A stretch of 38,796 bases of DNA from an uncultured Gammaproteobacteria bacterium (GTDB taxonomy: Bacteria; Pseudomonadota; Gammaproteobacteria; Enterobacterales; Psychrobiaceae). The position numbers and the translations under genes are program-made. The stretch covers positions 1 through 38,796 of the forward strand of contig CAKZQF010000194.1 in assembly GCA_937139475.1 (NCBI GenBank), in the 5' to 3' direction. Below the pieces are notes generated by a model, which was not told where the DNA came from, searched no databases, and saw nothing but the letters and a program-made list of their open reading frames with translations. Position 1 is the stretch's first letter, and the number at the start of each line of letters is the position of its first letter. Shown in pieces: positions 25,022 to 34,929 of this stretch.

Positions 25022-25560
25022 TTGGCGGCCTCCTCTGTAGTTTTTTGTGTTGATTCTGTGCGATCTTCACTGCGAGCCAATACCACCGCGCCAATTAAGG
25101 CAACCAGTAGGATGACCGATGCCACCTCGAAAGGTAGAAGGAAATCTCTAAATAAAGATAAGCTCAGGTGTTTGGTTGGTTCGTCAACAATGACACGTTG
25201 CGATGCCATGACTGCATGTAAACGGCTGCTTTGGCTGAGTAGCAACAGCAGTTCTGATGCCAGTGCGAGTAAGACAAGAAACGTTGGCATCACACCGTTT
25301 TGAATAAATCGAGTGTGCGCTTCTTTACGCACGTCCAGCATCATGATGACAAACAAAAAAAGCACCATAATAGCGCCGACATAAACAAATATTTGGATCA
25401 CCGCCAGAAATGGCGAGCCAAGCAGTACGAATAGGGCGGCGATTTGCACGAAACAGGCGACTAAGGACAAGGCACTGTGTATAGGGTTGCGGGCAATAAC
25501 CACCAATAAGCCACTGCCTATGGCGACTAAGGCAAGTAAGATAAAAAATTGTTGCTCCAT
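25018..25560 (-). CDS. nuoJ: NADH-quinone oxidoreductase subunit J
   Basis: This 180-aa membrane subunit has five helices, including the conserved [19 protein letters not shown] helix (TM3), which couples conformational change. The C-terminal tail is charged. There is a 70-bp gap to nuoI upstream and an ATGA overlap with nuoK downstream. Confidence 0.95.
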   Translation of the reverse strand: MEQQFFILLALVAIGSGLLVVIARNPIHSALSLVACFVQIAALFVLLGSPFLAVIQIFVYVGAIMVLFLFVIMMLDVRKEAHTRFIQNGVMPTFLVLLALASELLLLLSQSSRLHAVMASQRVIVDEPTKHLSLSLFRDFLLPFEVASVILLVALIGAVVLARSEDRTESTQKTTEEAAK

Positions 25561-25630
25561 GGCGTAATCCTTATTTAGTGTTAGTTTTGTCCGGATTGTA
25601 ATAATGAGTCAGCCAGCTTAGGTGACTTGT

Positions 25631-26206
25631 TTATTTCTCGCGCCTGATTAATTGCCACCAGTCGTGACCTTTAACGTTATCCTGAGGGGTAGTTTTGGCG
25701 CTGCCATTTTTTTTCAGTGATGCCGGGATGACGGTTCCCGCCCCTTCTTCTGCCTTGCGTGGCGCGGCTATCAGATCTTCCAGATGCACTACTAAAGCAC
25801 CAGTATTTGTACTTGCCACCTCATATTCCTGACCTAGCTTGATTGCGTCAGCCGGGCAAGCATCTTCACAAAGGCCGCAATATAAACAGCGAGACAAATT
25901 GATGTCGAAAACTTTCGGTCGTCGATTGCCTTTTTCATCTTCATAAGGAACCACTGTGATGCAATCACAGGGACAGATTTTGGCGCACAGCTCGCAACCA
26001 ACACAGTTGACGTCACCTTGCTCATTGGTTTTGATGAAATGATGCCCGCGGTGGCGGCTATAAGGCAGCCACTTCTCATGGTCTGGATATTGGTGGGTCA
26101 CTGTTTTGGAAAACATGTAGCGTAATGTCAAACGCAATCCGCTCCACATGTCGCTGAAGAATAGCCACCCGATCCAGCCTTGCTTCTTTTGTACTGTTCT
26201 TGCCAT
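25631..26206 (-). CDS. nuoI: NADH-quinone oxidoreductase subunit I
   Basis: This is a 191-aa ferredoxin-type subunit with two [4Fe-4S] sites: CVGCELCAKICP and CLYCGLCEDACP. I chose the ATG at 26206, where GGAGG lies just upstream and the protein starts MARTVQKKQGW. A longer frame from 26302 would run into nuoH. The C-terminal 30 residues are an extended polar tail. Confidence 0.95.
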   Translation of the reverse strand: MARTVQKKQGWIGWLFFSDMWSGLRLTLRYMFSKTVTHQYPDHEKWLPYSRHRGHHFIKTNEQGDVNCVGCELCAKICPCDCITVVPYEDEKGNRRPKVFDINLSRCLYCGLCEDACPADAIKLGQEYEVASTNTGALVVHLEDLIAAPRKAEEGAGTVIPASLKKNGSAKTTPQDNVKGHDWWQLIRREK

Positions 26207-26282
26207 GCTGCCTCCAATCTCCCTAACCGTTGATTGCTGCCTAGGGAATAAGCATTTTTTATTAAATAATGTTTTTGAATAG

Positions 26283-27269
26283 CTAAAACATAAATAATCC
26301 ACTAATTAAAATATTCAAGAGCGCCAGGGGTAAAAGAACCTTCCAGCCAATAGCCATCAACTGATCGTAGCGATAACGCGGAAAAGTAAAGCGGAACCAC
26401 ATGAAGACCCAAATGAAGAATGCTACTTTTAATAATAGCCAGACAGTCTCTGGTACAAAGGGAGGAGCGCCATGCCAGCCACCAAAAAACAGGATCACAT
26501 TGAGAAAGCCCAAGAACACTACGACCAGATATTCACTGAGCATAAACAAAGAAAATCGTATGCCGCTATATTCCGTATGATAACCAGCTCCTAAATCGCC
26601 TTCGGCCTCCGGAAGATCAAATGGAATACGCTGGGCTTCGGCCAGCCCTGACACAAAGAATACAAAAAAGCCGATGGGTTGATAGACGACATTCCACAGG
26701 TTTTTTTGGGCTGAGACGATGTCCATCATATTCATGGAGTTGGACAGCATCACCACCCCAATGACGGAGAAGGCCATAGGTATTTCGTAACTGATCATTT
26801 GGGCAATAGCCCTGAGGCTGCCCAGCACAGAATATTTGCTGTTGGAGGCCCAGCCAGCGAGGATGATACCGAAGATACCGATACCACTAATGGCGAGAAT
26901 AAATAAAAGCCCCACATTCATATTAGACAGACTGAGCATCAATTGGGTACCAAAAACCTCTACTGGTTCACCGAACGGGATGGCAACAAATACGACGAAA
27001 GGGGGAACTAATGCCACTACCGGGGCAATTTTAAACAGGAAGCGATCGGCGTCGCTGGGGATATGGTCCTCTTTAATAAGTAGCTTTATACCGTCGGCTA
27101 CAGGCTGTAGCAACCCGTGCCAGCCAACCCGCATAGGACCAGGACGCTGCTGAATATGGCCCGCAATTTTTCGTTCCAGCCAGACAAGTGGCAAAGGTAA
27201 TAGTAGAAGCACCGCCACAACAACGGCAACCTTGATCAATATTGGCAGGATCGCATATAGGTTTTCCAT
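26283..27269 (-). CDS. nuoH: NADH-quinone oxidoreductase subunit H
   Basis: This 328-aa membrane subunit forms the quinone-chamber end of the membrane arm. It has eight or so helices. Conserved blocks are WLERKIAGHIQQRPGPMRVGWHG, FDLPEAEGDLGAGYHTEYSG and the C-terminal FRFTFPRYRYDQL. It is the first gene of the permuted operon, so the nuo promoter should lie upstream at 27270-27380. Confidence 0.97.
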   Translation of the reverse strand: MENLYAILPILIKVAVVVAVLLLLPLPLVWLERKIAGHIQQRPGPMRVGWHGLLQPVADGIKLLIKEDHIPSDADRFLFKIAPVVALVPPFVVFVAIPFGEPVEVFGTQLMLSLSNMNVGLLFILAISGIGIFGIILAGWASNSKYSVLGSLRAIAQMISYEIPMAFSVIGVVMLSNSMNMMDIVSAQKNLWNVVYQPIGFFVFFVSGLAEAQRIPFDLPEAEGDLGAGYHTEYSGIRFSLFMLSEYLVVVFLGFLNVILFFGGWHGAPPFVPETVWLLLKVAFFIWVFMWFRFTFPRYRYDQLMAIGWKVLLPLALLNILISGLFMF

Positions 27270-27718
27270 GCTACCGAGTCTCTTTAAGTTGCTGTCAACT
27301 TAGCTGTCACTAGGGTGGTTTTTTTACAGGAATATCAGTAATAACCATTAATCAATGAGTTATAATCATACTAAGATAAGTTGTAACTCCAAACTCGACA
27401 TTGTTCCTTGTTGCTTATCATTCGAGTTAGCGATTTGTCATAAGCCTACTATTAAAGATAGTTTAAGCTTATTATTTAATCAAATATCATCTCTAGTAGG
27501 TACGAGCCTGGTTTGTGGAAGTGGTCTATTTAGGCCGTTAAGGAATATCGACTACAGGACGCAAGCCAGATTAGTAGAAACCTTGGATATCCTGCTGGTC
27601 ATTCGCTTTTTTGAAGATTAAAGATGAGTCGGTGTATTTGTTGCTATGGGCGGGAGTACTGCAACGAATAGTTACGTCCACAGATAGTGCTACTATTTAA
27701 TATACCATTTATCAGCGG
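27270..27718. other. Intergenic region with nuo operon promoter
   Basis: These 449 bp lie between the ATPase gene and nuoH. On the minus strand a TATAAC-type -10 candidate is present around 27358-27363 without a good -35. A TTGACA also occurs near 27295, but no -10 follows at the right distance, so no promoter is assigned. A plus-strand open frame of 88 codons (27355-27621) shows no recognisable domain or strong ribosome-binding site. Confidence 0.4.
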
Positions 27719-28330
27719 TTATATTCTCTCAATAACATCCTCTATCGTATTAATACCTAACATTATTTTCTTTATAAATGACTCTGAACTATTCACCAAA
27801 TTGAAGTTTGGGTGATTTGACCAAGCCTCTTTTAGTCGATTATCAAGCTCGACGGCTTGTTGTTCAGACTCATTTCTCGTTGGGTTGTTGCTTTTGATTT
27901 CCTGACCTGATTTAGCTGCTGTTTCGAAAAAGATAACAGCATCGTAGCGACTTAGCTCTTCTTCCAGTGAGGTGTTCATCGTTTTAAAGAAGTCCTCGTC
28001 AGTGCCTGGCCAGTAAGCCAGTCCATCTAAACTCCCCCTGTCACATAAAATTAATCGCTCGGGATATCGTTGGCGCTGAACATCTTCTAAATTACGTTGT
28101 AAGTTAAATATGGCAACTTGTTGAGCGGAAATTACCGATGCCTTTGGGGAGCGCTCAATGCCGCCACTAAAAATCATAGTCGCCGCTTCTGGAACCGATG
28201 CAATTTTACCGCCGAGCTCACGCCTGAATAGATCAAGTGCTGTTGTTTTCCCTCCACCTGGACCACCAGTTATCACAATTCTTTTTTTCATGTTTAAGTT
28301 ATTCATCCAATGAAGTTCCCTTGCATTCAA
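27719..28330 (-). CDS. P-loop ATPase of AAA_28 type
   Basis: This protein has up to 203 aa. A P-loop GGPGGGKTT lies near the N-terminus (about residues 22-30 of the long form), followed by RLILCDRGSLDGLAYW (Walker B/DR motif), as in the AAA_28 predicted nucleotide-binding or kinase-like family. Starts at residues 1, 9 or 14 are possible: MKKRIVITGG at 14 gives the typical family N-terminus, and AGGGA upstream favours residue 9. It is a cytosolic protein of unknown substrate. It is a single gene between the nuo and tor loci, not obviously part of either. Confidence 0.8.
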   Translation of the reverse strand: MNARELHWMNNLNMKKRIVITGGPGGGKTTALDLFRRELGGKIASVPEAATMIFSGGIERSPKASVISAQQVAIFNLQRNLEDVQRQRYPERLILCDRGSLDGLAYWPGTDEDFFKTMNTSLEEELSRYDAVIFFETAAKSGQEIKSNNPTRNESEQQAVELDNRLKEAWSNHPNFNLVNSSESFIKKIMLGINTIEDVIERI

Positions 28331-28429
28331 TCAGTTAAATTAGCATTAATATACAATACAACGCGTAACCAAATAAGAGCAACATGATAATTAGCCTTGA
28401 TGCCTTTGGCGATTAAATAACTGGCTAGT

Positions 28430-28462
28430 AAAAAGGGGAGGACACTAAACGAGTCCCCCCTT
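28430..28462 (-). terminator. Intrinsic terminator of torECAD
   Basis: On the minus strand, a GC-rich hairpin (28435-28443 with 28453-28460, one bulge, 9-base loop) is followed by T5. It lies 24 bp after the torD stop and should end the tor transcript. Confidence 0.75.
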
Positions 28463-28486
28463 AATCTAGAACGCATATGGCGTTAG

Positions 28487-29098
28487 CTAGCTTAACCACT
28501 CAATTTCTGAGTTAACCCAAGCAAGGGTTAATTTTGCAACTGCCGTGTAGAAAACGCCCTGATCTGTCTTTTTGACCTGAGCAACAAAGTTGCTAAGCCA
28601 GTTCGCTAAGTTCATTTTTAAATAGCTCAGTTGATGGGTTTCATCAGCGCTTAATGATAAATGTCCGGCGTAAGCCAATATGACGGCGATATGGTCGGCA
28701 GGCTCAGAAAAATCACTATGTAATTGCAATTGTTTTTCTTGCAAAAAAGTGAGCATTTGTTGGTGTTGAGGACCAAAAATTGTCGGTTCTTTATCTCCAA
28801 TATATAAGCTGGCATAAGGGGAAGCACTATGCTTATTGCCTACTAAGAATAAGCCACAATAATCGGCGGCTAACTCCAGCAGGTCATCATCCGTGTTTAA
28901 GTTAGCCAGCGTGTCCACTATTGTCTTAACATAGTGTTCAAACTCGGGCTGAGTTGCCAATTGAGCCCAAAAGGCTTGGGCATTATCGCCATTAAGTTCT
29001 TCCAGCATTGCTCGATTGAGCTCTTTAGCAAATAGCGAAGAAAGCAGTTGGTACACGCTATTTCGGGCATTATTCATTTCGATATTTGAGTTACTCAT
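28487..29098 (-). CDS. torD: TorA-specific chaperone TorD
   Basis: This 203-aa all-helical cytoplasmic protein of the TorD/DmsD family binds the TorA Tat signal and helps insert the molybdenum cofactor. The conserved segment [23 protein letters not shown] is present. The start overlaps the torA stop by ATGA. Confidence 0.93.
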   Translation of the reverse strand: MSNSNIEMNNARNSVYQLLSSLFAKELNRAMLEELNGDNAQAFWAQLATQPEFEHYVKTIVDTLANLNTDDDLLELAADYCGLFLVGNKHSASPYASLYIGDKEPTIFGPQHQQMLTFLQEKQLQLHSDFSEPADHIAVILAYAGHLSLSADETHQLSYLKMNLANWLSNFVAQVKKTDQGVFYTAVAKLTLAWVNSEIEWLS

Positions 29099-31587
29099 GT
29101 TGTTACCTCCATTGGCCCATTAAAGGAGCTGACATTGGGTATTTTTCCTTGAAACTTTTCATAGTTGACTAAGCAAGTATAAGCCGAACAAGCTTGAGCT
29201 AGTTTAGAGCTACCAATATCTTGAGTTAATGTATTGGGATCGCCATAGCTACAAATTGCACCTACTTTAGCGCCACCTTCAACGCTGCCATCCTCACCTA
29301 CTGGACCATACCATGCCCCTTCTTCAATTCGAATAACCCCACGCGGGAAATTATTCGATACAACCGCACCGGCGAGTAACTGGCCGCGATCATTGAACAC
29401 TCGCACGATATCACCATCTTTAATACCGCGCTCTTTCGCATCGCTAGGGTTTAGATAGACAGGTTCACGCCCTTTGACAGTGTAAGTCTCACGGAACTCC
29501 TGTGATTCACACATTTGTGAATGTAGGCGTTTGTCAGGGTGGCAAGATTGCATCCAAATTGGGAACTTATCTGAGCCGGGGCCACCATGGCTGCGTTCCA
29601 ATTTTTCCATCCATGTAGGGTGCCCTTTGCAATCATCGTAGTTATAACGATCTATCTTGCGACTGAATATCTCAATCAAGCCAGACGGAGTTCCCAATGG
29701 GTTAATTTCTGGATCTTTTCTAAAGTCGGCATGACGTGTCCATGTTTTGCCTTCACCAAAATGTACATACCCATCACGCCAAAATTGCTCAAACTCAGGC
29801 ATGGCAAATTTCCCCTCATTGGCTGCTTTACAATCATCATAAAGCTTTTTTAGCCAATCAGTTTCTGTCATGCCGCGTGTGTATTCTTTTTCACGGCCTA
29901 ATAAAGCGGCAAAGCGGGTGAATATTTCAAAATCTGATAAGCTTTCAAATAGTGGTTCCACCATCTTTTGCATCGCCAATAATCCTCGATTGGCATAACT
30001 ACCATAAATATCGATATCATTGCGTTCAAGCGTTGTACAAGCTGGCAATACGATATCGGAAAATCGACATGTTGCAGTCCAGTTAATATCAACGGTTACA
30101 ACACACTCTAATTTCTGGAAGGCTTGCTTCATGCGGTTTCGATCTTGATGATGATTCCATGGATTATTACCAGAAAACACCATCATTTTGATGTCAGGAT
30201 AAGTCACCTTTGAGCCATTGGCGTCAATGGTTTTTCCCGGTTCTAAAATGGCGTCAATCCACCGTGCGACCGGAATAACCTTGCTAGCGCCTTTAAAATC
30301 ATCGTTATCGAATAACGGTTTTTTACCTTCGTCGAGGTTGCGAGGGAATCCCCCTGGTGCTGCGGCACCTGATGATGGCACGCCGATACTTGAATAATGG
30401 TGACCATAGCTAATACCGCCACCAGGCAACCCTATTTGGCCTAGCATTGTCGCTAATACCGCGGCCATCCAATAAGGCTGTTCGCCGTGCTGTTGGCGCT
30501 GGATGCACCAGCCCATTAGTATTTGAGTACGACCACCTATCATGGTTTTTGCTAACTCTTTAATGACGCTTTCGCTAACACCTGTGATTTTCTCAGCCCA
30601 TTTCGGGGTCTTCTCAATGCCGTCATCTGTGCCCATTAAGTAAGGCACAAACCGGTCAAACCCTAAGCTGTAGCCTTTAACAAAATCCTTGTCGTACAGG
30701 TCATTGGTATATAACTCATGGGCTATTGCCAGCATCAAGGGCACATCAGTTTGCGGATTGGTATAAATGTTTTCGCAGCCCAGATAGTTTTGAGTCTTGG
30801 TTGCGACGGGGTCAATACTGATCACCCTAATTTTACCTGCCTTCACTTTCTCTTTTAACTGAGCTAAGTATCCATAGGCTTCATGTGTTTCAGCGTTCCA
30901 ACCAACTTGCAAATTCTTATAGGGGTCATTAGCCCATAGGATAATAGTGTCAGAGTTTTCAAGGATAAGTGGCCATGAAGTCCCTTGAGCGTAAACTTCT
31001 GTTGAGCCAAGTACGTAGGGGAGGATAGTTTGTCCCGCCCCAGTTGAGTAATCCCCAATCTTTTTGACGTAGTTACCGTGCATGCCAACGGCGCGTTGCA
31101 TATGACTGGTGCTCGAATGCAGCTGACCAGTGGCGCGCCAACCAGTTTGGCCCGCGTGCAACGCTGATGGCCCATAGTTGGTTTGAATTTGGTCGAGGGA
31201 GTCTTTAAATAAGCCTAAGGCTTTATCCCAAGTGACACGAACAAAACGAAAATCGCCGCGCTTGGAGGTATCACTCTTATGGCCTTTCAACAAAAAGTCC
31301 AAACGAACCATTGGATAACGCACCCGTGACGGGTTATATACTAATCCGCGGATCCCGTTAATCATATCTGTAGGGTACTTATCAGTATCAAAGGGTTTTA
31401 CCTGATCGATTACCCCGTTTTTACGTTTTATTTTAAAGGCACCAAAGTGCGAACCTGTCGTTAACCAACCATCTTTATCTTTGGCACCAGCTTTGGCTAA
31501 AGCGTTTAATGGAGCTAGCACTGATGTTCCGCTAAGTACAACATAAGATGTAGATAGCAGGCCTTTTAGAAAATCTCTTCTGTTCAT
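29095..31587 (-). CDS. torA: Trimethylamine-N-oxide reductase TorA
   Basis: This is an 830-aa periplasmic bis-MGD molybdoenzyme that reduces TMAO to trimethylamine. The N-terminus is a twin-arginine signal ([11 protein letters not shown]) with a hydrophobic stretch and an ALAKA cleavage region near residue 31. The molybdenum-ligating serine is S181 in GDYSTGAGQ. Length matches TorA of the DMSO reductase family, which has no iron-sulfur cluster, and no N-terminal CxxC cluster motif is seen. It lies 16 bp after torC, with torD following. Confidence 0.96.
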   Translation of the reverse strand: MNRRDFLKGLLSTSYVVLSGTSVLAPLNALAKAGAKDKDGWLTTGSHFGAFKIKRKNGVIDQVKPFDTDKYPTDMINGIRGLVYNPSRVRYPMVRLDFLLKGHKSDTSKRGDFRFVRVTWDKALGLFKDSLDQIQTNYGPSALHAGQTGWRATGQLHSSTSHMQRAVGMHGNYVKKIGDYSTGAGQTILPYVLGSTEVYAQGTSWPLILENSDTIILWANDPYKNLQVGWNAETHEAYGYLAQLKEKVKAGKIRVISIDPVATKTQNYLGCENIYTNPQTDVPLMLAIAHELYTNDLYDKDFVKGYSLGFDRFVPYLMGTDDGIEKTPKWAEKITGVSESVIKELAKTMIGGRTQILMGWCIQRQQHGEQPYWMAAVLATMLGQIGLPGGGISYGHHYSSIGVPSSGAAAPGGFPRNLDEGKKPLFDNDDFKGASKVIPVARWIDAILEPGKTIDANGSKVTYPDIKMMVFSGNNPWNHHQDRNRMKQAFQKLECVVTVDINWTATCRFSDIVLPACTTLERNDIDIYGSYANRGLLAMQKMVEPLFESLSDFEIFTRFAALLGREKEYTRGMTETDWLKKLYDDCKAANEGKFAMPEFEQFWRDGYVHFGEGKTWTRHADFRKDPEINPLGTPSGLIEIFSRKIDRYNYDDCKGHPTWMEKLERSHGGPGSDKFPIWMQSCHPDKRLHSQMCESQEFRETYTVKGREPVYLNPSDAKERGIKDGDIVRVFNDRGQLLAGAVVSNNFPRGVIRIEEGAWYGPVGEDGSVEGGAKVGAICSYGDPNTLTQDIGSSKLAQACSAYTCLVNYEKFQGKIPNVSSFNGPMEVTT

Positions 31588-31603
31588 GATGATGCGCTCC
31601 GAA

Positions 31604-32782
31604 TTAATGTTTTTCTTTCACAAAAGTGGATGAATGTTGCTGCAAGTATTTTTGCACCAGCGCTTGCGTATCTTGGTCCATATTGACGAATGCGATCATG
31701 CCCTGGAACATGCCTGGCCAGGTATTAGCATCAAAATGAGCTTCTTCTGGTTGTGAGTGACAAACGCTACAACTGCTGCGGAAAGTATCGCGAGCGTAGT
31801 CCCATAATGGTTGTTGTTCGGTAATCAAATAGTCCGCGTCAGTCCAGGCTTGTACCTCAACACGCTGCCATTTTAGACCAGTCATATCGTCTTCTTTTTC
31901 TTCAAAACCAACGATCACACCGTCTTCTTCAGCGGCAAACTTCTCCAGTTGCGCAAGTAACATATTGATGCCGAAATCCATGTAGATCACGCGGCCAGCA
32001 CCAATCTGCTTACGCCAACCACTAAGGGCGATCTTAATTCGAGAACCTTTGGTTTCTAATACCTTAACCTTTGTTGCAATATTGAGGGTGCCAGCTTCCA
32101 CATCTGTTTTTTCATTGAGATAAATCGGCTTAGTCAGCGAGCTAAAATAAGTCGTATCATTGTCGAACTTACTTGGTCCAGTGCCAACTTCTGCAATTAA
32201 TTCTGGCGCTCGGGCAGTTCCCATATCTGGTAGCGTATGAGCAATTCCTTTGTGACAATCGACACAGCTCTGATCTTTTTCTGCGGCACGTTTCATTTGT
32301 TTTTGTGCCAATTTAGACATGCTGTCCCATTTCATTGATTTGTAGTCGTGACATCCTTTGCAGGCTAGCGAATCATCACGCTCAAAGCGTGCCCATTCTC
32401 GTGTTGCCATTTCCAGGCGTTTGTTTTCGAACTTTTCTTCAGTATTAACGGTTTGGAACATCCAGCCCCAAACATCACTGGAAGCCTCGATCTTACGCGC
32501 TATCTTTCGGCTCCAGCTATGTGGAACATGACAGTCAGGACAGGTCGCACGAACACCTGAGTGGTTGCTCCAATGAACCGTTTGCTGTAATTCTTGATAA
32601 GGGTTACTTTTCATACTATGGCAACTAATGCAGAATTCTTCAGTATTGGTTGCCTCTAGCGCTGTATTAAAGCCGCCCCAAAAAATTACCCCCATGACAA
32701 ATGCTGTAATACTAACCGTACCTAATGTTAAATACTGTGCCGGTTTAGTTAGTGTTCTCCAGAGATTTATAAGCCATCTCAT
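31604..32782 (-). CDS. torC: Pentahaem c-type cytochrome TorC
   Basis: This is a 392-aa membrane-anchored NapC/NirT-type cytochrome. One N-terminal membrane helix (about 18-38) is followed by four CxxCH sites at 51-55, 81-85, 141-145 and 173-177. The fifth, at 338-342, lies in the C-terminal domain typical of TorC. It takes electrons from menaquinol and passes them to TorA in the periplasm. Apo-TorC is also known to signal to TorS in E. coli. Confidence 0.96.
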   Translation of the reverse strand: MRWLINLWRTLTKPAQYLTLGTVSITAFVMGVIFWGGFNTALEATNTEEFCISCHSMKSNPYQELQQTVHWSNHSGVRATCPDCHVPHSWSRKIARKIEASSDVWGWMFQTVNTEEKFENKRLEMATREWARFERDDSLACKGCHDYKSMKWDSMSKLAQKQMKRAAEKDQSCVDCHKGIAHTLPDMGTARAPELIAEVGTGPSKFDNDTTYFSSLTKPIYLNEKTDVEAGTLNIATKVKVLETKGSRIKIALSGWRKQIGAGRVIYMDFGINMLLAQLEKFAAEEDGVIVGFEEKEDDMTGLKWQRVEVQAWTDADYLITEQQPLWDYARDTFRSSCSVCHSQPEEAHFDANTWPGMFQGMIAFVNMDQDTQALVQKYLQQHSSTFVKEKH

Positions 32783-32825
32783 AAACTCACTCCTAGTGCT
32801 TATTCATAATTAATTGTATTTAGGA

Positions 32826-32996
32826 CTAGTGACCAACTACGCCACCAAATGCTTGAATCATCCAGATGATGAAACCGTATGCGCCAATGCTAAAAATGCT
32901 TAACATTGGAAATAGAACGATAATGATGAAACCTAATGCTTTGAGTTCATCCCCTTTGATTTTGGTTGTCTCATTCGAGCTCGTTTGTTTTGCCAT
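32826..32996 (-). CDS. torE: TorE, small NapE/TorE-family membrane protein
   Basis: This 56-aa protein has the NapE/TorE layout: a polar N-terminus with KGDELKALGF and then one membrane helix (FIIIVLFPMLSIFSIGAYGF) ending in a short GVVGH tail. An AGGAG ribosome-binding site precedes the ATG. It is the first gene of torECAD, 43 bp before torC, as in Shewanella. The family supports electron transfer by the partner reductase. Confidence 0.9.
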   Translation of the reverse strand: MAKQTSSNETTKIKGDELKALGFIIIVLFPMLSIFSIGAYGFIIWMIQAFGGVVGH

Positions 32997-33055
32997 CACA
33001 TGTGACTCCTTGGGTTAGGGGCTTTGTATTGCCACTAAATTGGTTTGATTGCACC

Positions 33056-33101
33056 ACTATAAACGGATGATATGAACGACATTGCGCCTTGCTATGAACA
33101 G
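33056..33101 (-). promoter_or_regulatory. torECAD promoter with two tor boxes
   Basis: Read on the minus strand: CTGTTCATAG (33101-33092, 9 of 10 with the E. coli tor box CTGTTCATAT), 12 bases, TCGTTCATAT (33079-33070, 8 of 10), 8 bases, then a -10 element TATAGT (33061-33056). The second box takes the place of a -35 element, as at an activator-dependent promoter. TorR is the expected activator. Confidence 0.8.
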
Positions 33102-33156
33102 GATTTAACAGATTGTATAAAGATGTGACAAAAGTGATTTTTAGCTGAGGCAAATA

Positions 33157-33187
33157 AAAAAGGGCGACTTCATTATGAAGCCACCCA
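33157..33187 (-). terminator. Intrinsic terminator after the TorR-linked porin gene
   Basis: A minus-strand hairpin (33163-33187; GGGTGGCTTCAT pairing with ATGAAGTCGCCC) is followed by T6. It should stop the porin transcript before it enters the torE promoter. Confidence 0.75.
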
Positions 33188-33291
33188 GTGCAATAAAGTC
33201 ATTGCAAATCAGGATAATATAAAATTCAGTATGCCTTTTGGGGAAGTAAACGCCTTGGTTTAGCTACCCCTGAAAACGGTGGGAATGTGCG

Positions 33292-34041
33292 TTAAAAGCT
33301 CTTACTGATGCTAAAAACAACGCGTTGGTCGAAAATTTTCAGGCCATCAGCTGAACCATACACTTGATGGGAGCTATCGACATCACTGTCATGATAGCGA
33401 GCATCAATATTTAGCCCGTAAAAATCTTTGTTCACGCCTAAATTCCAGTGAGTCCACCCTTCGGCACCTTGTCCAGACAAGCCTTGATAACCAATTGAGC
33501 CTGATAAATTAACACCATTGTCGAATGTAGTGCTGGGGTGAATTGCATAGTTAACACCGTACCAACCATCAACGCCAAACCACTCATTTAGAGTCGGAGT
33601 GATTTCGAGCTCAAGGTTTAGCGCACCAAACTTTTTGCTCGCTTTGATCCATAATTCCGTGTAATCGAGGTTATCTGCACCCGGGTACATGTAATGAAAA
33701 ACCATGACATTATAATTAATGCCGCTGTCCCCCAGTTGACCGGCTTGGCCAATGTATGGGCCCACAACAGCGTATATGTCTGGTGTGCTGGCAAATTTGT
33801 TGGTAGAAGCAAATAGACCTGCGTAGGCTCCATCCTCATGTGCCCAAGTAAAAGAACCCTGGACGGCAGGGATTTCTCCATCAACTACTTCGGACTCACC
33901 ACGAAAAACGTAGTCAGTTGCTATCTTAATTGAGCCGCTAAAGCTGCCCCCGAAGAATTGTTCTGGTGGTTGTTCCTTTGCAGAAACTGCTGTCGATAGT
34001 ACAATAGACGCAGCTAATAAACCGATTGTTTTTTTCATCAT
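33292..34041 (-). CDS. Outer-membrane beta-barrel protein, TIGR02001-like, in TorR regulon
   Basis: This 249-aa protein starts from the ATG at 34041, chosen for the GGAG upstream and the signal peptide (MMKKTIGLLAASIVLSTAVSA). The mature part opens GSFSGSIKIATDYVFRGESE, typical of the small TIGR02001 outer-membrane family, and is made of alternating amphipathic strands ending in the aromatic C-terminus VVFSISKSF. It probably forms a channel, possibly for TMAO. Its promoter copies the torE one, so it belongs to the TorR system. In Shewanella a similar TorR-linked gene is called torF; I am not certain enough to use the symbol. Confidence 0.82.
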   Translation of the reverse strand: MMKKTIGLLAASIVLSTAVSAKEQPPEQFFGGSFSGSIKIATDYVFRGESEVVDGEIPAVQGSFTWAHEDGAYAGLFASTNKFASTPDIYAVVGPYIGQAGQLGDSGINYNVMVFHYMYPGADNLDYTELWIKASKKFGALNLELEITPTLNEWFGVDGWYGVNYAIHPSTTFDNGVNLSGSIGYQGLSGQGAEGWTHWNLGVNKDFYGLNIDARYHDSDVDSSHQVYGSADGLKIFDQRVVFSISKSF

Positions 34042-34104
34042 GAAGCTCTCCATAGATACAATATTATTTAATAGAATTGATACGAGTTTTGTTTCAATGG
34101 CTAC

Positions 34105-34150
34105 ATTGTAAAAACTAAATGTGAATAACATTGCTGCTTCAAATGAACAG
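34105..34150 (-). promoter_or_regulatory. Porin promoter with two tor boxes
   Basis: Minus strand: CTGTTCATTT (34150-34141, 9 of 10), 12 bases, TTATTCACAT (34128-34119, 7 of 10), 8 bases, then -10 TACAAT (34110-34105). The spacing is identical to the torECAD promoter, which strongly supports TorR control. Confidence 0.75.
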
Positions 34151-34159
34151 AATAATTAA

Positions 34160-34180
34160 AAATGCGTCACAAATGCGTCA
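34160..34180. promoter_or_regulatory. Tandem AAATGCGTCA direct repeat upstream of torR
   Basis: Two exact decamers at 34160-34169 and 34171-34180 start 11 bp apart, about 33 bp before the torR start. OmpR-family regulators bind tandem direct repeats with this spacing. It may be a TorR autoregulation site or a site for another regulator. Confidence 0.45.
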
Positions 34181-34212
34181 GTTTTAACGCAATACTCAAG
34201 AGAAGGTGAAGG

Positions 34213-34929
34213 GTGAAACAACATATCTTAGTGGTAGAAGATGAAGCGATAACTCGAACGAAACTTGTCGGCTATTTCCAACATGAAGGCTATCAGGTTA
34301 GTGAAGCACAAGATAAAAGTGAGTTTGATGCCATTATGGCTAAGCATGATATCGATCTGGTGATGTTAGATATAAACTTGCCCGGTGAAGATGGCCTGAT
34401 GATAACCCGTAAATTACGCGCTGAGTCAAATGTCGGGATTATTTTAGTCACCGGGCGCGCAGACACAATTGATAAGATTGTTGGCTTAGAAATGGGTGCC
34501 GATGATTATGTAACAAAACCATTTGAGCTAAGAGAGTTGTTAGTTCGGGTGAAAAACTTATTATGGCGTGTTTCTTTGGCGCATACTATTCCCGCATCGA
34601 TTGAGCCTGATGAGGATGACGATGCCTTTCATTTTGGGGCATGGCGTTTTGATATTCCGCGTCGTAAATTAACGAAAGATGGTGTACCCGTCAAATTGAC
34701 TAAAGCGGAATACGAAATTTTGGTCGCTTTTGTTGCACACCCCGGGCGTGTTTTGAGTCGAGATAGACTGTTAAACTTAATCGATCATCGTGTAGAGGAT
34801 CCAAACGACCGTACTATAGATGTATTGGTTAGGCGAGTGCGTAACAAAATAGAGTCAAACCCGAAAGACCCGCAATATCTAGTTACGGTTCATGGCGAGG
34901 GGTATCTGTTTGCGGCCGATTTGAATTAG
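34213..34929 (+). CDS. torR: TMAO response regulator TorR
   Basis: This 238-aa OmpR/PhoB-type regulator has a receiver domain (1-115) with E9-D10, phosphoacceptor D53 (VMLDINLPGEDG) and K102. A winged-helix DNA-binding domain (about 140-235) includes KLTKAEYEILVAFVAHPGRVLSRDRLLNLI. It begins with GTG at 34213, with an AAGG stretch upstream. It is divergent from the porin gene and overlaps the 3' end of torT by 47 bp in convergent orientation, as in other tor loci. Confidence 0.95.
   Translation: MKQHILVVEDEAITRTKLVGYFQHEGYQVSEAQDKSEFDAIMAKHDIDLVMLDINLPGEDGLMITRKLRAESNVGIILVTGRADTIDKIVGLEMGADDYVTKPFELRELLVRVKNLLWRVSLAHTIPASIEPDEDDDAFHFGAWRFDIPRRKLTKDGVPVKLTKAEYEILVAFVAHPGRVLSRDRLLNLIDHRVEDPNDRTIDVLVRRVRNKIESNPKDPQYLVTVHGEGYLFAADLN

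Noticed and set aside
27355..27621. 88-codon plus-strand open frame between nuoH and the ATPase gene
   Set aside because: No recognisable motif, no ribosome-binding site, and it lies where the nuo promoter is expected.
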